DNA of 64,000 bases from the NCBI RefSeq assembly GCF_001457475.1, contig NZ_LN831029.1:1054001-1118000 (forward strand), read 5' to 3'. Positions 39,671 to 50,641 of the stretch are shown here, in pieces. This stretch comes from Achromobacter xylosoxidans (GTDB lineage: Bacteria > Pseudomonadota > Gammaproteobacteria > Burkholderiales > Burkholderiaceae_B). The notes beneath the pieces were generated by a model. The model was not told the DNA's origin. It saw only the letters and a program-made list of their open reading frames with translations, and did no database searches. Position numbers and translations under genes: made by a program. Numbering within the stretch: position 1 is the first letter of the stretch; every line of letters begins with the position of its first letter.

Positions 39671-40591
39671 ATGCGTATCCTTGTCATCGGCGGCACTGGC
39701 TTCATCGGCCGTCATCTCGTCGCCCGGCTTTCGGGTGGACAGCACCAGATCCTGGTGCCCACCCGCCGCTACGGCCAGGGACGAGAACTCCAGATCCTGC
39801 CCACCGTCACCCTGCTCGCCAGCGACGTGCACGACGACGACGCGCTCGACCGCCTGGCGCGCGACTGCGACGTGGTCGTCAATCTCGTCGGCATCCTGCA
39901 CGGCAATGCGGGCCGCCCCTATGGCTCCGATTTCGCGCAGGCGCACGTGCACCTGCCGCAACGCATCGCCCGGGCCTGCCGCCGCCAGGGCGTGCGCCGG
40001 CTGCTGCATGTCAGCGCGCTGGGGGCGGATTCCAATGGCGGCAGCATGTACCAGCGTTCCAAGGGCGATGGCGAGGCCGCCATCCGGCAGGAGCTGGCCG
40101 ATTGGCGCGAAGGGGGGTGGACGATGTTCCGCCCCTCGGTGGTGTTCGGGCCGGACGACAATTTCACCAACATGTTCGCGCGCCTGGCGCGCTGGCTGCC
40201 GGTGCTGCCGCTGGCCGGCGCGCACGCGCGCATGCAGCCGGTGTACGTGGGCGACGTGGTGTCGGCGATGCTGTCGGCGTTGGCCAACACGCATGCCTGC
40301 GGCAAGACCTACGAGCTGGGCGGACCGCAGGTCTACACCCTGGGCGAGATCGCGCGCCTGTGCGCGGGCTGGAGCGGCCATCCGCGTCCGGTGATGAGCG
40401 TGCCGATGGGCGTGGGCCGGATGCAGGCGTTGCTGTTCGAATGCTTGCCGGGGCGGCCGCTGATGTCGCGCGACAACCTCGATTCCCTGCGCAGCGACAA
40501 CATCTGCGGGGCGCCGATGGCCCCCGAACTGAATGTGGTGCCGACCGGCCTGGAGGCGGTGGCGCCCGGCTACCTGGCGCCGGCGCGCTAG
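39671..40591 (+). CDS. NAD-dependent epimerase/dehydratase, complex I NDUFA9-like
   Basis: This 306-residue atypical SDR has the Rossmann motif GGTGFIGRHL at about 7-16, VVVNLVGIL, and the NDUFA9-like VSALGADSNGGSMYQRSKGDGE with the YxxxK-like YQRSK. Bacterial relatives are annotated as complex I NAD-binding proteins, though a role in complex I assembly is not established in bacteria. The ATG at 39671 follows CAGGGGCTGCTCC. It lies 113 bases after the dehydratase gene and may share its transcript. Confidence 0.88.
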   Translation: MRILVIGGTGFIGRHLVARLSGGQHQILVPTRRYGQGRELQILPTVTLLASDVHDDDALDRLARDCDVVVNLVGILHGNAGRPYGSDFAQAHVHLPQRIARACRRQGVRRLLHVSALGADSNGGSMYQRSKGDGEAAIRQELADWREGGWTMFRPSVVFGPDDNFTNMFARLARWLPVLPLAGAHARMQPVYVGDVVSAMLSALANTHACGKTYELGGPQVYTLGEIARLCAGWSGHPRPVMSVPMGVGRMQALLFECLPGRPLMSRDNLDSLRSDNICGAPMAPELNVVPTGLEAVAPGYLAPAR

Positions 40592-40700
40592 TGCGCGAAG
40601 CCTGCGTCGACGGGGGCAGCCCTGGGGCGTATCGCGCCTGTTGCCGCGACCAGCCCTGGTCGCAATGATCTGCGGGCGGCGCGGCCCAGGTGGCGCCCCT

Positions 40701-41273
40701 TCAGCGCACCAGGGCTTTCAATGCCTGCTTGATGCCGTCGGAGACGCCCACTCCCTCGGGCAACGTCTTCAGGGCCGACAGCGATTCCTTCTCGGAGTAT
40801 CCCAGCGCCAGCAACGCGTTCAGGATGTCGGACTGGTTGTCGTGCACCGCGTGCGCGGTGGCGCCGATGTCCGCGCCCAGCTTGCCGCGCATTTCCAGCA
40901 GCAGGCGTTCGGCGGTTTTCTTGCCGATGCCGGGCACCCGCGTCAGGCGACCCGATTCCTGCAGCGTGATGGCCTGCGCCAGATCTGCCACCGACAGGCC
41001 CGACAGCACCGACAGGGCAGTGCGCGCGCCGATGCCGCTGACCTTGATCAGTTCGCGGAAGGCGCTGCGTTCGCCGGCGGTGGCGAAACCGTAGAGGATG
41101 TGGGCGTCTTCGCGCACGGTCAGGTGCGTGTACAGCGTGACGCGGGCGCCGGTTTCCGGCAGCGAGTACAGCGTGCTCATGGGCACGTCGATGTCATAGC
41201 CCAGACCGTTGACGTCCACGCAGACGGTGGGCGGCAGTTTCTCGATCAGGGTTCCGGTGATGCGTCCGATCAT
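40701..41273 (-). CDS. ruvA: Holliday junction DNA helicase RuvA
   Basis: This 190-residue protein starts MIGRITGTL with the OB-fold domain (1-62), continues with tandem helix-hairpin-helix motifs ([38 protein letters not shown]), and ends with the flexible linker and domain III ([22 protein letters not shown]) that contacts RuvB. It binds four-way junctions as a tetramer. It follows ruvC by 99 bases on the same strand. Confidence 0.97.
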   Translation of the reverse strand: MIGRITGTLIEKLPPTVCVDVNGLGYDIDVPMSTLYSLPETGARVTLYTHLTVREDAHILYGFATAGERSAFRELIKVSGIGARTALSVLSGLSVADLAQAITLQESGRLTRVPGIGKKTAERLLLEMRGKLGADIGATAHAVHDNQSDILNALLALGYSEKESLSALKTLPEGVGVSDGIKQALKALVR

Positions 41274-41372
41274 GGTGGCAGTGGCCTGGCAGAAGAAGAG
41301 GCCGCGTCAGTCGCGGCGAATGCGGGGATTCTATACGGGTCCGCGCGCCGCGTGGCGCGGGCCGCGGCGTTT

Positions 41373-41920
41373 TCAGCCCAGCAGGCGGCCGTTGCGGATG
41401 CGGGTCTTGCCGCTCAGGCTCAGGCGCGTGCCCAATTCCGTCAGCCGATCCTGCAAGGGCCCGACGTGGGCGTGGCAGATGGCGCAGGCCAGCGCGTCGG
41501 CCGAGTCGGGCGCGGGGGTGCCGTCCAGCGCCAGGAGGTGCTGCACCATCATCTGGACCTGTTCCTTGGCCGCGCGGCCGGTGCCCACCACCGCTTTCTT
41601 GATCTGCAGCGCGGTGTACTCGTGCACCGCCAGCGAACTGTCGGCCAGCGCGCACAGCGCCGCGCCGCGGGCCTGGCCCAGCAGCAGGGTCGAGGCCGGA
41701 TTGGTGTTCAGGAAGACGATTTCCAGCGCGGCCACGTCGGGTTGCGTGTCGCGCGCCACCTGGCGCAGGTTGTCCAGGATGACCTTGAGGCGTTCGGATA
41801 GCGTCAGCGCCGGCGGCACCACGATGGTGCCGCTGGCGACATAACGCAGGCGCGGGCCGTCGGCATCGATCACTCCGAAGCCGGTGCGGCGCAGGCCGGG
41901 ATCGATGCCGAGGACGCGCA

Positions 41921-41921
<1 letters not shown>
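41373..41921 (-). CDS. ruvC: Holliday junction resolvase RuvC
   Basis: This 182-residue endonuclease begins [17 protein letters not shown] with the catalytic Asp7. The second acid is in [12 protein letters not shown], and the C-terminal acidic pair is in [13 protein letters not shown]. It cuts Holliday junctions symmetrically after RuvAB migration. The ATG overlaps the purH stop by one base (TGATG), showing translational coupling in a purH-ruvC-ruvA transcript. Confidence 0.97.
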
Positions 41922-43510
<1,589 letters not shown>

Positions 43511-43613
43511 GGTGAGGGACGGGAGTGGGGCGCGTGCGCCTGTCTCGCTTCAGGTCGGGATGGGAAATCTGTCATGCGGGGCGCGCCAGCCGGCCCGCCC
43601 GCGCGGCAATGCG

Positions 43614-43853
43614 CTATACCTGGATGTTGTGGGCCAGCAGCTTCTTGCGCAGGGTGTTGCGCGTGATGCCCAGCATTTCGGACGCCCGCGACTGGTTGCC
43701 GCCGGACCGTTCCAACGCCACTTCGAGGACCGGGCGCTCCACGCAGCGCATCACCATGTCCCACATGTCGTGGGGCTCGGATTCGCCCAAGTCTTCGAAA
43801 TAGCGCTCCAGGCTGGCGCGCACGCATTCTTCCAGGACATCTTTCTTGCTCAT
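43614..43853 (-). CDS. fis: DNA-binding protein Fis
   Basis: This 79-residue nucleoid protein is slightly shorter than E. coli Fis (98) at the N-terminus. The C-terminal recognition helix-turn-helix NQSRASEMLGITRNTLRKKL is well conserved. Fis bends DNA and regulates stable RNA and many promoters. It is directly downstream of dusB, the classic dusB-fis arrangement. Confidence 0.95.
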   Translation of the reverse strand: MSKKDVLEECVRASLERYFEDLGESEPHDMWDMVMRCVERPVLEVALERSGGNQSRASEMLGITRNTLRKKLLAHNIQV

Positions 43854-43889
43854 CGGAGTACAGATATTTTTATGTTGGTGTTGAGGCGG

Positions 43890-44915
43890 TCATGCCGCCA
43901 GCAGGGCTTTCGCGACAGGCGCCGGGTTGGGGTTGCCGTCGCGGGAAAGATTGAGGAACCAATCCGACACCGCCCGCCACTGGTCGCGGGTGTTGTCGAT
44001 CAGGTTCATGCGGTCGCGGAACGAGTCCGCGTCCGGCAGGCCGTCCAGATACCACCCTATGTGCTTGCGCGCCGTGCGTACGCCGGTGTGTTCGCCATAG
44101 AAGCGGTAGTGGTCGTCGAGATGTTCGAGCAGCAGTTCGCGCATTTCCCCATAGCCGGGAGGGGCCAGTGTTTCGCCCGTGCGCAGGTAGTGGTCGACTT
44201 CGCGGAAAATCCAGGGACGGCCCTGGGCCGCCCGGCCGATCATGACCGCATCGGCGCCAGTGTAATCCAGGACGCGTTTGGCTTTTTCGGGCGAGTCGAT
44301 ATCGCCATTGGCGATCAGCGGGATTTTCAGCTCGGCGCGGACGGCGCGGATAGTGTCATATTCCGCCTCGCCCGTATAGAGGTCGGCGCGGGTGCGCCCG
44401 TGCAGCGTCAGGGCGGCGATGCCGGCATTTTCGGCCAGCCTGGCCACCCGCAGCGCGTTGCGGCTGTCGCGGTCCCAGCCGGTGCGGGTCTTGAGGGTCA
44501 CGGGGACCCCCAGCGGCGCGCAGGCCTCGACCACGGCGTCCAGGATGCGGGCGATCAGGTCTTCGTGGCGCAGCAGGGCCGAACCCGAGGCCACATTGCA
44601 GACCTTCTTCACGGGGCAGCCCATGTTGATGTCGATGATGCGCGCGCCTTTGTTGGCATTGAACACGGCCGCTTCGGCCATCATGGCCGGGTCGGCGCCG
44701 GCGATCTGCACCGAAATGGGCGCGATCTCGCCGTCGTGGTTCAGGCGGCGCGAGGTCTTGACGCTGTCCCACAGCTTGGGGTTGCTGGCGGCCATTTCCG
44801 ACACGGCGTAACCGGCCCCCAATTTCTTGCAGAGCTGTCGGAAAGGACGATCCGTCACGCCCGCCATGGGCGCGACCAGAACGTTGTTGGGAAGAGTCCA
44901 CGGGCCTATGCGCAT
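43890..44915 (-). CDS. dusB: tRNA-dihydrouridine synthase DusB
   Basis: This 341-residue FMN-dependent TIM-barrel enzyme reduces uridines in tRNA D-loops. Motifs are VLVAPMAGVTDRPFRQLC, the active-site segment NMGCPVKKVCN, LTLHGRTR and LIANGDIDSPEKA with FMN-phosphate site MIGRAAQGRPW. The ATG at 44915 is chosen; a GTG two codons upstream (44921) is equally placed and neither has a strong ribosome site. It forms the dusB-fis operon typical of proteobacteria. Confidence 0.95.
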   Translation of the reverse strand: MRIGPWTLPNNVLVAPMAGVTDRPFRQLCKKLGAGYAVSEMAASNPKLWDSVKTSRRLNHDGEIAPISVQIAGADPAMMAEAAVFNANKGARIIDINMGCPVKKVCNVASGSALLRHEDLIARILDAVVEACAPLGVPVTLKTRTGWDRDSRNALRVARLAENAGIAALTLHGRTRADLYTGEAEYDTIRAVRAELKIPLIANGDIDSPEKAKRVLDYTGADAVMIGRAAQGRPWIFREVDHYLRTGETLAPPGYGEMRELLLEHLDDHYRFYGEHTGVRTARKHIGWYLDGLPDADSFRDRMNLIDNTRDQWRAVSDWFLNLSRDGNPNPAPVAKALLAA

Positions 44916-44998
44916 GGTCACATTTTAACCGGCTCGATCGAACCCCCATTTTTTGCTCCGCAACCGCTTGGTAACAGGCGGGCAAAAAAAGGGCGAGA

Positions 44999-46168
44999 TC
45001 AGGCCCGGAAACCCTGCAGCAGATGGCGCGCCAGCGGCGCGCGCAGGGGCGCGGCCAGGTCCAGGCCCAGCAATGCCAGGCCACAGGCGTGTTCGACCGG
45101 CGCCAGGCCGGTGGCGAAGATGCGTGGCATCAGGTCGGTGACTCCGGCGGTGATGACCCGGTCGACCTGGCGCGCGCGGGCGAAGTCGTGCAGCGCGGGG
45201 TGGGGGGTGGCGTTTGGCTGGGCCAGCCAGCCGCCCAGGGACTGGGCCAGCCTGGCGGCGTCCCGCAGCCCCAGGTTGAGCCCCTGTCCCGCCACGGGGT
45301 GCAGGGTCTGCGCCGCATTGCCGATCACGGCCACGCGGCCCTGCACCAGGGCGCGGCGCGCGCTCAGCGCCAGCGGGAAGACATGGCGCGGCGCCTGGCA
45401 CGTCAGGCGGCCCAGGCGGTCGCCAAAGGCCGCGCTCAGCGCCTGCGAGAAGGCGGTGTTGTCCAGCGCCGCCAGCTCGGCCGCGCGCTCGGGCGCGCTG
45501 CACCAGACCACCGAATAGGCGTCCGGCGTCTGCGGGTGCGGCAGCAACGCCAGCGGTCCTTCGGTGGTGAAGCGCTCCCAGGCCCAGCCGCGGCGCGGCA
45601 GGCTGGCGTGGGCGGTGGTCAGCAGGGCGTGCTGGCCGTACTCGCGGCGCACGTCGCTGCCCCCGGCGCCGTCGGACTGCACGGCGATGCGGCAGCTCAG
45701 CGCGGCATCGCCCTGGCTGATGCGCACGCCGTCGGCATCCTGGCCGTCCACCACGGCCGGCGGCCCGGACAGCAGCGTGACGCCGCTGGCGGCCACGCAT
45801 TCTTCGAGGCGGGCGTGCAGCGCCGAGTAGGCGACCACGCAGCCCAGCTGCGGCACGTCGAAATCGGTATTGCGGATCACGCTGCGGCCGAGCCGGCCGC
45901 GCTGCGAGACGTGGATGTTGAGGATGTCCGCCGCCTTGGCGGGCCAGGCGTGCAGCGATTCCAGCAGCACGCGGCTGCCGTGGTTCATGGCCAGCACGCG
46001 CGGATCGGCCGCGGGCACGGCGGCGGCCGGCGTGACGGGCGCCGGCGACGCGCCCTGCAGCAGGGCGATGCGGGACGGGTCCGGCGCCACGCGCGCCAGC
46101 ATCAACGCCAGGACACGCCCCACGGGGCCGGCGCCGAGAATCGCAATGTCGAAGGCGGAGATAGTCAT
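44999..46168 (-). CDS. UbiH/UbiF-family FAD-dependent hydroxylase
   Basis: This 389-residue flavoprotein monooxygenase has the FAD motif ILGAGPVGRVLAL near the N-terminus, an SDGAGG variant of the DG motif, and the conserved GNAAQTLHPVAGQGLNLGLRD. These enzymes hydroxylate the ubiquinone ring. Which ring position it serves cannot be told by eye. The GDxxH-type motif reads GNAAQTLHP here, as in UbiH/UbiF relatives. It is divergent from the TM2-domain gene across an 80-base gap. Confidence 0.9.
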   Translation of the reverse strand: MTISAFDIAILGAGPVGRVLALMLARVAPDPSRIALLQGASPAPVTPAAAVPAADPRVLAMNHGSRVLLESLHAWPAKAADILNIHVSQRGRLGRSVIRNTDFDVPQLGCVVAYSALHARLEECVAASGVTLLSGPPAVVDGQDADGVRISQGDAALSCRIAVQSDGAGGSDVRREYGQHALLTTAHASLPRRGWAWERFTTEGPLALLPHPQTPDAYSVVWCSAPERAAELAALDNTAFSQALSAAFGDRLGRLTCQAPRHVFPLALSARRALVQGRVAVIGNAAQTLHPVAGQGLNLGLRDAARLAQSLGGWLAQPNATPHPALHDFARARQVDRVITAGVTDLMPRIFATGLAPVEHACGLALLGLDLAAPLRAPLARHLLQGFRA

Positions 46169-46189
46169 GCCGGGATTTTACCCGTCCAC

Positions 46190-46195
46190 TACAAT
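46190..46195 (+). promoter_or_regulatory. Putative -10 box for the TM2-domain gene
   Basis: TACAAT lies in the 80-base gap between the divergent ubiH-like and TM2 genes, 53 bases before the ATG at 46249. Confidence 0.45.
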
Positions 46196-46248
46196 CCGGG
46201 TCTGCCGGCGCGGCTTGGCGTGCGCGCCCCCTGCACAGGTTGATTGAC

Positions 46249-46713
46249 ATGACGCAGCTCCAGGCTTCATCTTCGCTGTCCGCCGCAATCCCGCGCCGTC
46301 CGCGCGGCAAGGTCGCCGTCGGCCTGCTGGCCTGCCTGTTCGGCTGGCTCGGGGCGCACTGGTGGTACCTGGGCCGGCGCCATGCCTGGCTGGTGACCGT
46401 GCTGGCGCTGCTCAGCCTGTTCTGTGCGTTCCGCTATTTCCCGGTCTGGTACGACAACCCGGCCTTCTTCCTGCTGTTCATTCCCATGATCGACGGTTTC
46501 ATCGAGAGCGCGGTGTTCTCGCTGATGTCCGACGAGAAGTTCGACCGCCTCTACAACCCCGGGCTGCCGCCATCCCGCAAGACCGGCTGGGGGCCGGTGC
46601 TGGTCGCCATCCTGGCCTGCCTGGTCGGCGCCACCGTGTCCATGTTCGCCATCGCGATGGTGGTGGTCTACGTCTGGGTGGCGATGGGCTGGCTGGACGG
46701 CCTGACCCTGTAG
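46249..46713 (+). CDS. TM2-domain-containing membrane protein
   Basis: This 154-residue inner-membrane protein has a basic N-terminus, then the TM2 motif (GLLACLFGWLGAHWWYLGRR) followed by more hydrophobic helices, about four transmembrane segments in all. The TM2 family has no settled biochemical role. A TTG three codons upstream is also in frame, but the ATG is more natural. It is short and monocistronic, ending about 80 bases before the convergent pepP gene. Confidence 0.85.
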   Translation: MTQLQASSSLSAAIPRRPRGKVAVGLLACLFGWLGAHWWYLGRRHAWLVTVLALLSLFCAFRYFPVWYDNPAFFLLFIPMIDGFIESAVFSLMSDEKFDRLYNPGLPPSRKTGWGPVLVAILACLVGATVSMFAIAMVVVYVWVAMGWLDGLTL

Positions 46714-46795
46714 ACACCTGTAGGCAGGTCCCCCGTAGTGGGCAGATCCCCCCGGCCCCCCGCGGGCGGGCCTGGCGCGGCGCCCGCCCGCGCCA

Positions 46796-48139
<1,344 letters not shown>

Positions 48140-48249
48140 GGGCAAAGGGGCGCAAGGCCCGGCGGGAAGCTGTGGTGCCACTTACTTTACCCGTCGTGCC
48201 GCCGATGCGACAGTCCGGCGCCATTCCCGCGCGCGGCGTGCGGATTCAC

Positions 48250-48277
48250 TGGACTGTCACCGGCGGACTGCTACAAT
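48250..48277 (+). promoter_or_regulatory. Putative promoter of the riboswitch-controlled exchanger gene
   Basis: A -10 TACAAT at 48272-48277 is preceded at about 16 bases by the weak -35 TGGACT (48250-48255). Transcription would start near 48284, just before the riboswitch. Confidence 0.5.
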
Positions 48278-48284
48278 CGCGGCT

Positions 48285-48450
48285 CTGTCATTGGGGAGTA
48301 GCCATCCTTTGTCCCCAAAGGAGTTAGCGTCAACAGACTTGGTGGTTCGGTGCCGCACCGCGGTTTCCAGGACTCCATGGCGCTAACGGTCTCCATGCCG
48401 CGGTCCGCCCGCGCATGGATCAGCCAGGCGAGACCTTTGGCCGCGTAGCG
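48285..48450 (+). promoter_or_regulatory. yybP-ykoY-family (Mn2+-sensing) riboswitch
   Basis: The 375-base gap before the exchanger gene carries the two conserved halves of this class. The 5' segment TCATTGGGGAGTAGCC runs 48288-48302, and the 3' segment GGCGAGACCTTTGGCC runs roughly 48427-48442, with a hairpin-rich variable arm between them (GAGTTAGCG...CGCTAACGG pairing at about 48321/48380). Members bind Mn2+ and control Mn2+ exporters and exchangers. The family is assigned by motif recall; exact boundaries are approximate. Confidence 0.85.
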
Positions 48451-48463
48451 TTCACCCTGGCCG

Positions 48464-48511
48464 GGCGAGCCGCTGCGTCGCGCCAATTGGTTTCTGCTCG
48501 TCCGGCTCGCC
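48464..48511 (+). other. Hairpin abutting the exchanger start codon
   Basis: GGCGAGCCG (48464-48472) is perfectly complementary to CGGCTCGCC (48503-48511) with a 30-base loop. The 3' arm ends three bases before the ATG at 48515. No clear Shine-Dalgarno is seen, so this stem could mask the initiation region when the riboswitch is unbound. It has no U-run. Confidence 0.6.
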
Positions 48512-48514
48512 TAT

Positions 48515-49519
48515 ATGTTGCTCACCCTGTTCCTGTTTTTCCTGTCCGCGGCAGTCATCTATCTCGCCTGCGAATTCTTCGTCAATGGCGTTGAATGGGT
48601 CGGACATCGCTTCCAGCTCGGCGCCACCGCGACCGGCACGGTGCTGGCCGCCTTCGGCACCGCCTTGCCGGAAAGCGCCGTGACCTTCATGGCCGTGGTG
48701 TTCGGCGACACGCCCGAACAGAAGGACATCGGCGTCGGCGCGGCCATGGGCGGCCCGCTGGTGCTGGCGACGCTGGCCTATGCCGTGGTCGGCCTGGCCT
48801 TGTGGCGCGCGCGCCGCGGCCAGCCCGCGCAAGCCAACTGTATCAACGCGGACCAGCGCCGGCTGGCCCGCGACCAGGCCTGGTTCATGGGCATCTTCGT
48901 CTTCAAGGTCGGCCTGGGCCTGCTGGCCTTCGCCTGGAAACCCTGGCTCGGCATCCTGTTCCTGGCCACCTACGGCCTGTACATCAAGCGCGAACTGAGC
49001 AACGACGAGGACTGCATCGATTGCGAGGACCTGGAACCGCTCAAGCTGCGCCCGCGCGACGACAATCCGTCGATGTTCTGGGCCGCGACCCAGACGCTGC
49101 TGGCCCTGGTCGTGATTGCCGGCGCCTCGCACGTGTTCGTCAACCAGATCGAACTGCTGGGCATCGCCATGGGCGCCTCGCCGCACGTGGCCGCGCTGCT
49201 GCTGGCGCCCGTGGCCACCGAACTGCCGGAAATCATGAACGCGCTGATCTGGGTGCGCCAGGGCAAGGAACGCCTGGCGCTGGCCAACATCTCGGGCGCC
49301 ATGATGATCCAGGCCACCATTCCCAGCGCGCTCGGCATCTTCCTGACGCCCTGGCTGCTCGATGGCCCGCTGCTGGCCGCCGGCCTGTTCACCATGCTGT
49401 CCATCAGCCTGCTGTGGCTGCGTTTCCGTCGCGCCGGCATGAGCGTGCCGGCCTTGTCGGCGGTGGGCGGCTTCTATGCCCTGTTCGCGGCCTATCTGGG
49501 CTGGCATTTCTACGCGTGA
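48515..49519 (+). CDS. CaCA-family cation (Na+/Ca2+-type) exchanger, probably Mn2+/Ca2+ exporter
   Basis: This 334-residue membrane protein has about ten helices and two inverted alpha-repeats: FGTALPESAVTFMAV around residues 48-62 (Glu53) and LAPVATELPEIMNALIW in the second half. A cytosolic loop carries an acidic Cys pair (NDEDCIDCEDLEPL, about 164-177). CaCA proteins exchange divalent cations for Na+ or H+. The upstream yybP-ykoY riboswitch points to Mn2+ as the controlling and likely transported ion. The ATG at 48515 follows the riboswitch-associated hairpin. A terminator follows. Confidence 0.9.
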   Translation: MLLTLFLFFLSAAVIYLACEFFVNGVEWVGHRFQLGATATGTVLAAFGTALPESAVTFMAVVFGDTPEQKDIGVGAAMGGPLVLATLAYAVVGLALWRARRGQPAQANCINADQRRLARDQAWFMGIFVFKVGLGLLAFAWKPWLGILFLATYGLYIKRELSNDEDCIDCEDLEPLKLRPRDDNPSMFWAATQTLLALVVIAGASHVFVNQIELLGIAMGASPHVAALLLAPVATELPEIMNALIWVRQGKERLALANISGAMMIQATIPSALGIFLTPWLLDGPLLAAGLFTMLSISLLWLRFRRAGMSVPALSAVGGFYALFAAYLGWHFYA

Positions 49520-49529
49520 CCGGGCAAGG

Positions 49530-49561
49530 GCGCGAGGCACCGCGGCCTCGCGCCTTTTTTT
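49530..49561 (+). terminator. Rho-independent terminator of the exchanger gene
   Basis: GCGCGAGGC (49530-49538) pairs with GCCTCGCGC (49544... to 49553) and is followed by a seven-T run, ten bases after the stop. Confidence 0.9.
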
Positions 49562-49593
49562 GCGCGCAAAAGCAATTTTTATGCCGGCAAACC

Positions 49594-49622
49594 TTGTCCA
49601 TCAGTGGAAACCCGCGTAAAAT
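49594..49622 (+). promoter_or_regulatory. Putative promoter of the Mg2+ transport locus
   Basis: TTGTCC (49594-49599) and TAAAAT (49617-49622) are separated by 17 bases, a good sigma70 arrangement. Transcription would begin near 49629, giving an untranslated and leader region of about 335 bases before the ACT-like gene at 49964. Confidence 0.6.
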
Positions 49623-49654
49623 TCTGCCCGTTATCCATCCCAGGAGCAGTCTTC

Positions 49655-49708
49655 GTGAATACCGATTCCGGCGAAAGTAGTCGATCTTGCATCGACGCCG
49701 CTGTTTGA
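49655..49708 (+). CDS. Candidate 17-residue leader peptide, ORF1
   Basis: A GTG at 49655 lies eight bases after CAGGAGCAG and opens a short frame reading MNTDSGESSRSCIDAAV, ending at TGA 49706-49708. It begins about 26 bases into the predicted transcript. A six-base-pair hairpin, GTCGAT/ATCGAC (49680-49685 and 49691-49696), lies inside its own codons, a common design for translation-coupled attenuation. The peptide is acidic and contains one Cys. There is no direct evidence that it is translated. Confidence 0.5.
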   Translation: MNTDSGESSRSCIDAAV

Positions 49709-49732
49709 CAGGTCCACGCAGAACTCCGTCTG

Positions 49733-49813
49733 CCGCAACCTGTTGAACAGGTTGCGGTTGTATCCCCCGCCCCGGGTCTCGTGCCGGGCAGCAGCGCAAG
49801 CCCACGGCTTGCG
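49733..49813 (+). promoter_or_regulatory. Leader hairpins downstream of ORF1
   Basis: Two perfect hairpins follow the leader ORF: a 12-base inverted repeat at 49733-49757 (CCGCAACCTGTT/AACAGGTTGCGG) and CGCAAGCC/GGCTTGCG (49795-49802 and 49806-49813, loop CAC). Neither has a U-run, so Rho-dependent or translational control is more likely than intrinsic termination. The rest of the 444-base gap up to 49963 shows no other gene. Confidence 0.6.
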
Positions 49814-49963
49814 GGGATTCTTCCCAACATAAACCGCCAGAACCGCCGCTAGTCGCAGCGTCAACGCGCGCGCACGTCTTTCCGTGCCCGTTCGCCTGGC
49901 GCCGTGTGCCTCGCGTGCGCGCGTATGCGCGAAAGCCGCTCCCATTACGCAATGGAGGTCGCT

Positions 49964-50296
49964 ATGCGTTTCTTCGACTTGTTCCTGCGCCGCGCCGGCG
50001 TCGATCGTGCCACCGCCATGGGCCGCCGCCGCGGCACGTCGCGCCTGACGGTCATCTGCCCGCGCGATGAACTGGGCGCCCTGCGCAAGCAGATCTGCCT
50101 GGACTTCAGCGCCGCCGGGCTCGATGTGTCGCAAGTGCAGATCGACCAGGGGCGCGACCCCGGCCTGGCTTCGGCCTGCATCACCGTCAATTGCCCGCCC
50201 GAACTGCGTGGCGAACTGATGTCGCAAGCCCGTCGGCTCAGCGCCAATCCCGCCGTGCGCCACGTGCATTTCGGCGCGCAACCGCTGGCGGCCTGA
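49964..50296 (+). CDS. Stand-alone ACT-like protein resembling the MgtC C-terminal domain
   Basis: This 110-residue soluble protein has no membrane segments. The body (about 25-108) shows a beta-alpha-beta-beta-alpha-beta pattern: RLTVICPRDELGALRKQICLDFSAAG, VQIDQ, ACITVNCPPELRGELMSQARRLSANPAVRHVHF. This resembles the C-terminal ACT-like domain of MgtC/SapB proteins, but the MgtC membrane domain is absent. Start ATG 49964 follows ATGGAGGTCGCT, a strong ribosome site. It lies between two leader elements and upstream of mgtA, so a role in Mg2+ homeostasis is likely. I do not know a described function for the isolated domain. Confidence 0.7.
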   Translation: MRFFDLFLRRAGVDRATAMGRRRGTSRLTVICPRDELGALRKQICLDFSAAGLDVSQVQIDQGRDPGLASACITVNCPPELRGELMSQARRLSANPAVRHVHFGAQPLAA

Positions 50297-50323
50297 AGCC
50301 GCCCGTCACCCCCAGGAGAGACC

Positions 50324-50389
50324 ATGCCCAGTGCCTTAGACCCCGAGCCTCGATTGCGCCACGTGCGCGGCGCCGGCATGCCTGTCTGA
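50324..50389 (+). CDS. Candidate 21-residue MgtL-like leader peptide, ORF2
   Basis: An ATG at 50324, five bases after AGGAG (50314-50318), opens a short frame ending at TGA 50387-50389. The peptide begins MPSALDPEPRLRHV, so it has an Asp-Pro-Glu-Pro run followed by basic residues. MgtL, the mgtA leader peptide of enterobacteria, has a similar acidic/proline run that destabilises ribosomes when Mg2+ is low. This ORF lies in the 415-base gap directly before mgtA, upstream of several hairpins. A rare TTA Leu codon precedes the run. Function by analogy only. Confidence 0.6.
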   Translation: MPSALDPEPRLRHVRGAGMPV

Positions 50390-50565
50390 CCCGTCTTCTC
50401 CCTTGCGAGCCGACTGGCCGGATAGTCACCCGGTCTAGTACGGAATCCGCAGCCCCGAACCTCCGGCCAGGCCCGCTCCTCGCGCGCCACTGCCGCCGGC
50501 CCCGGTTCTCCCGCTAGTTTCCCGTTCCGCTTTCACGCACCCGGCGCGCCTCGACGCGATCCGGA

Positions 50566-50641
50566 CACCGGCAACATCGCTCCGGTGCCTGCGCACGCCC
50601 GTACGGGGCGACCACGACCCGCCCGGGTCGCGGCCCCGTGC
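50566..50641 (+). promoter_or_regulatory. mgtA 5'-leader hairpins
   Basis: CACCGG/CCGGTG (50566-50571 and 50582-50587) is followed by a nested structure. The outer stem ACGGGGC/GCCCCGT (50603-50609 and 50633-50639) encloses CGACCC/GGGTCG (50615-50620 and 50625-50630). GGCGCC repeats follow at about 50653-50665. Together with ORF2 they make a compact attenuator-like leader for mgtA. No other ORF is seen in the 50390-50711 stretch. Confidence 0.6.

Noticed and set aside
49733-49757. Rho-independent terminator within the Mg2+-locus leader
   Set aside because: The stem is perfect but there is no following U-run, and the only loop base makes it a cruciform-like hairpin; kept as a structural element only.
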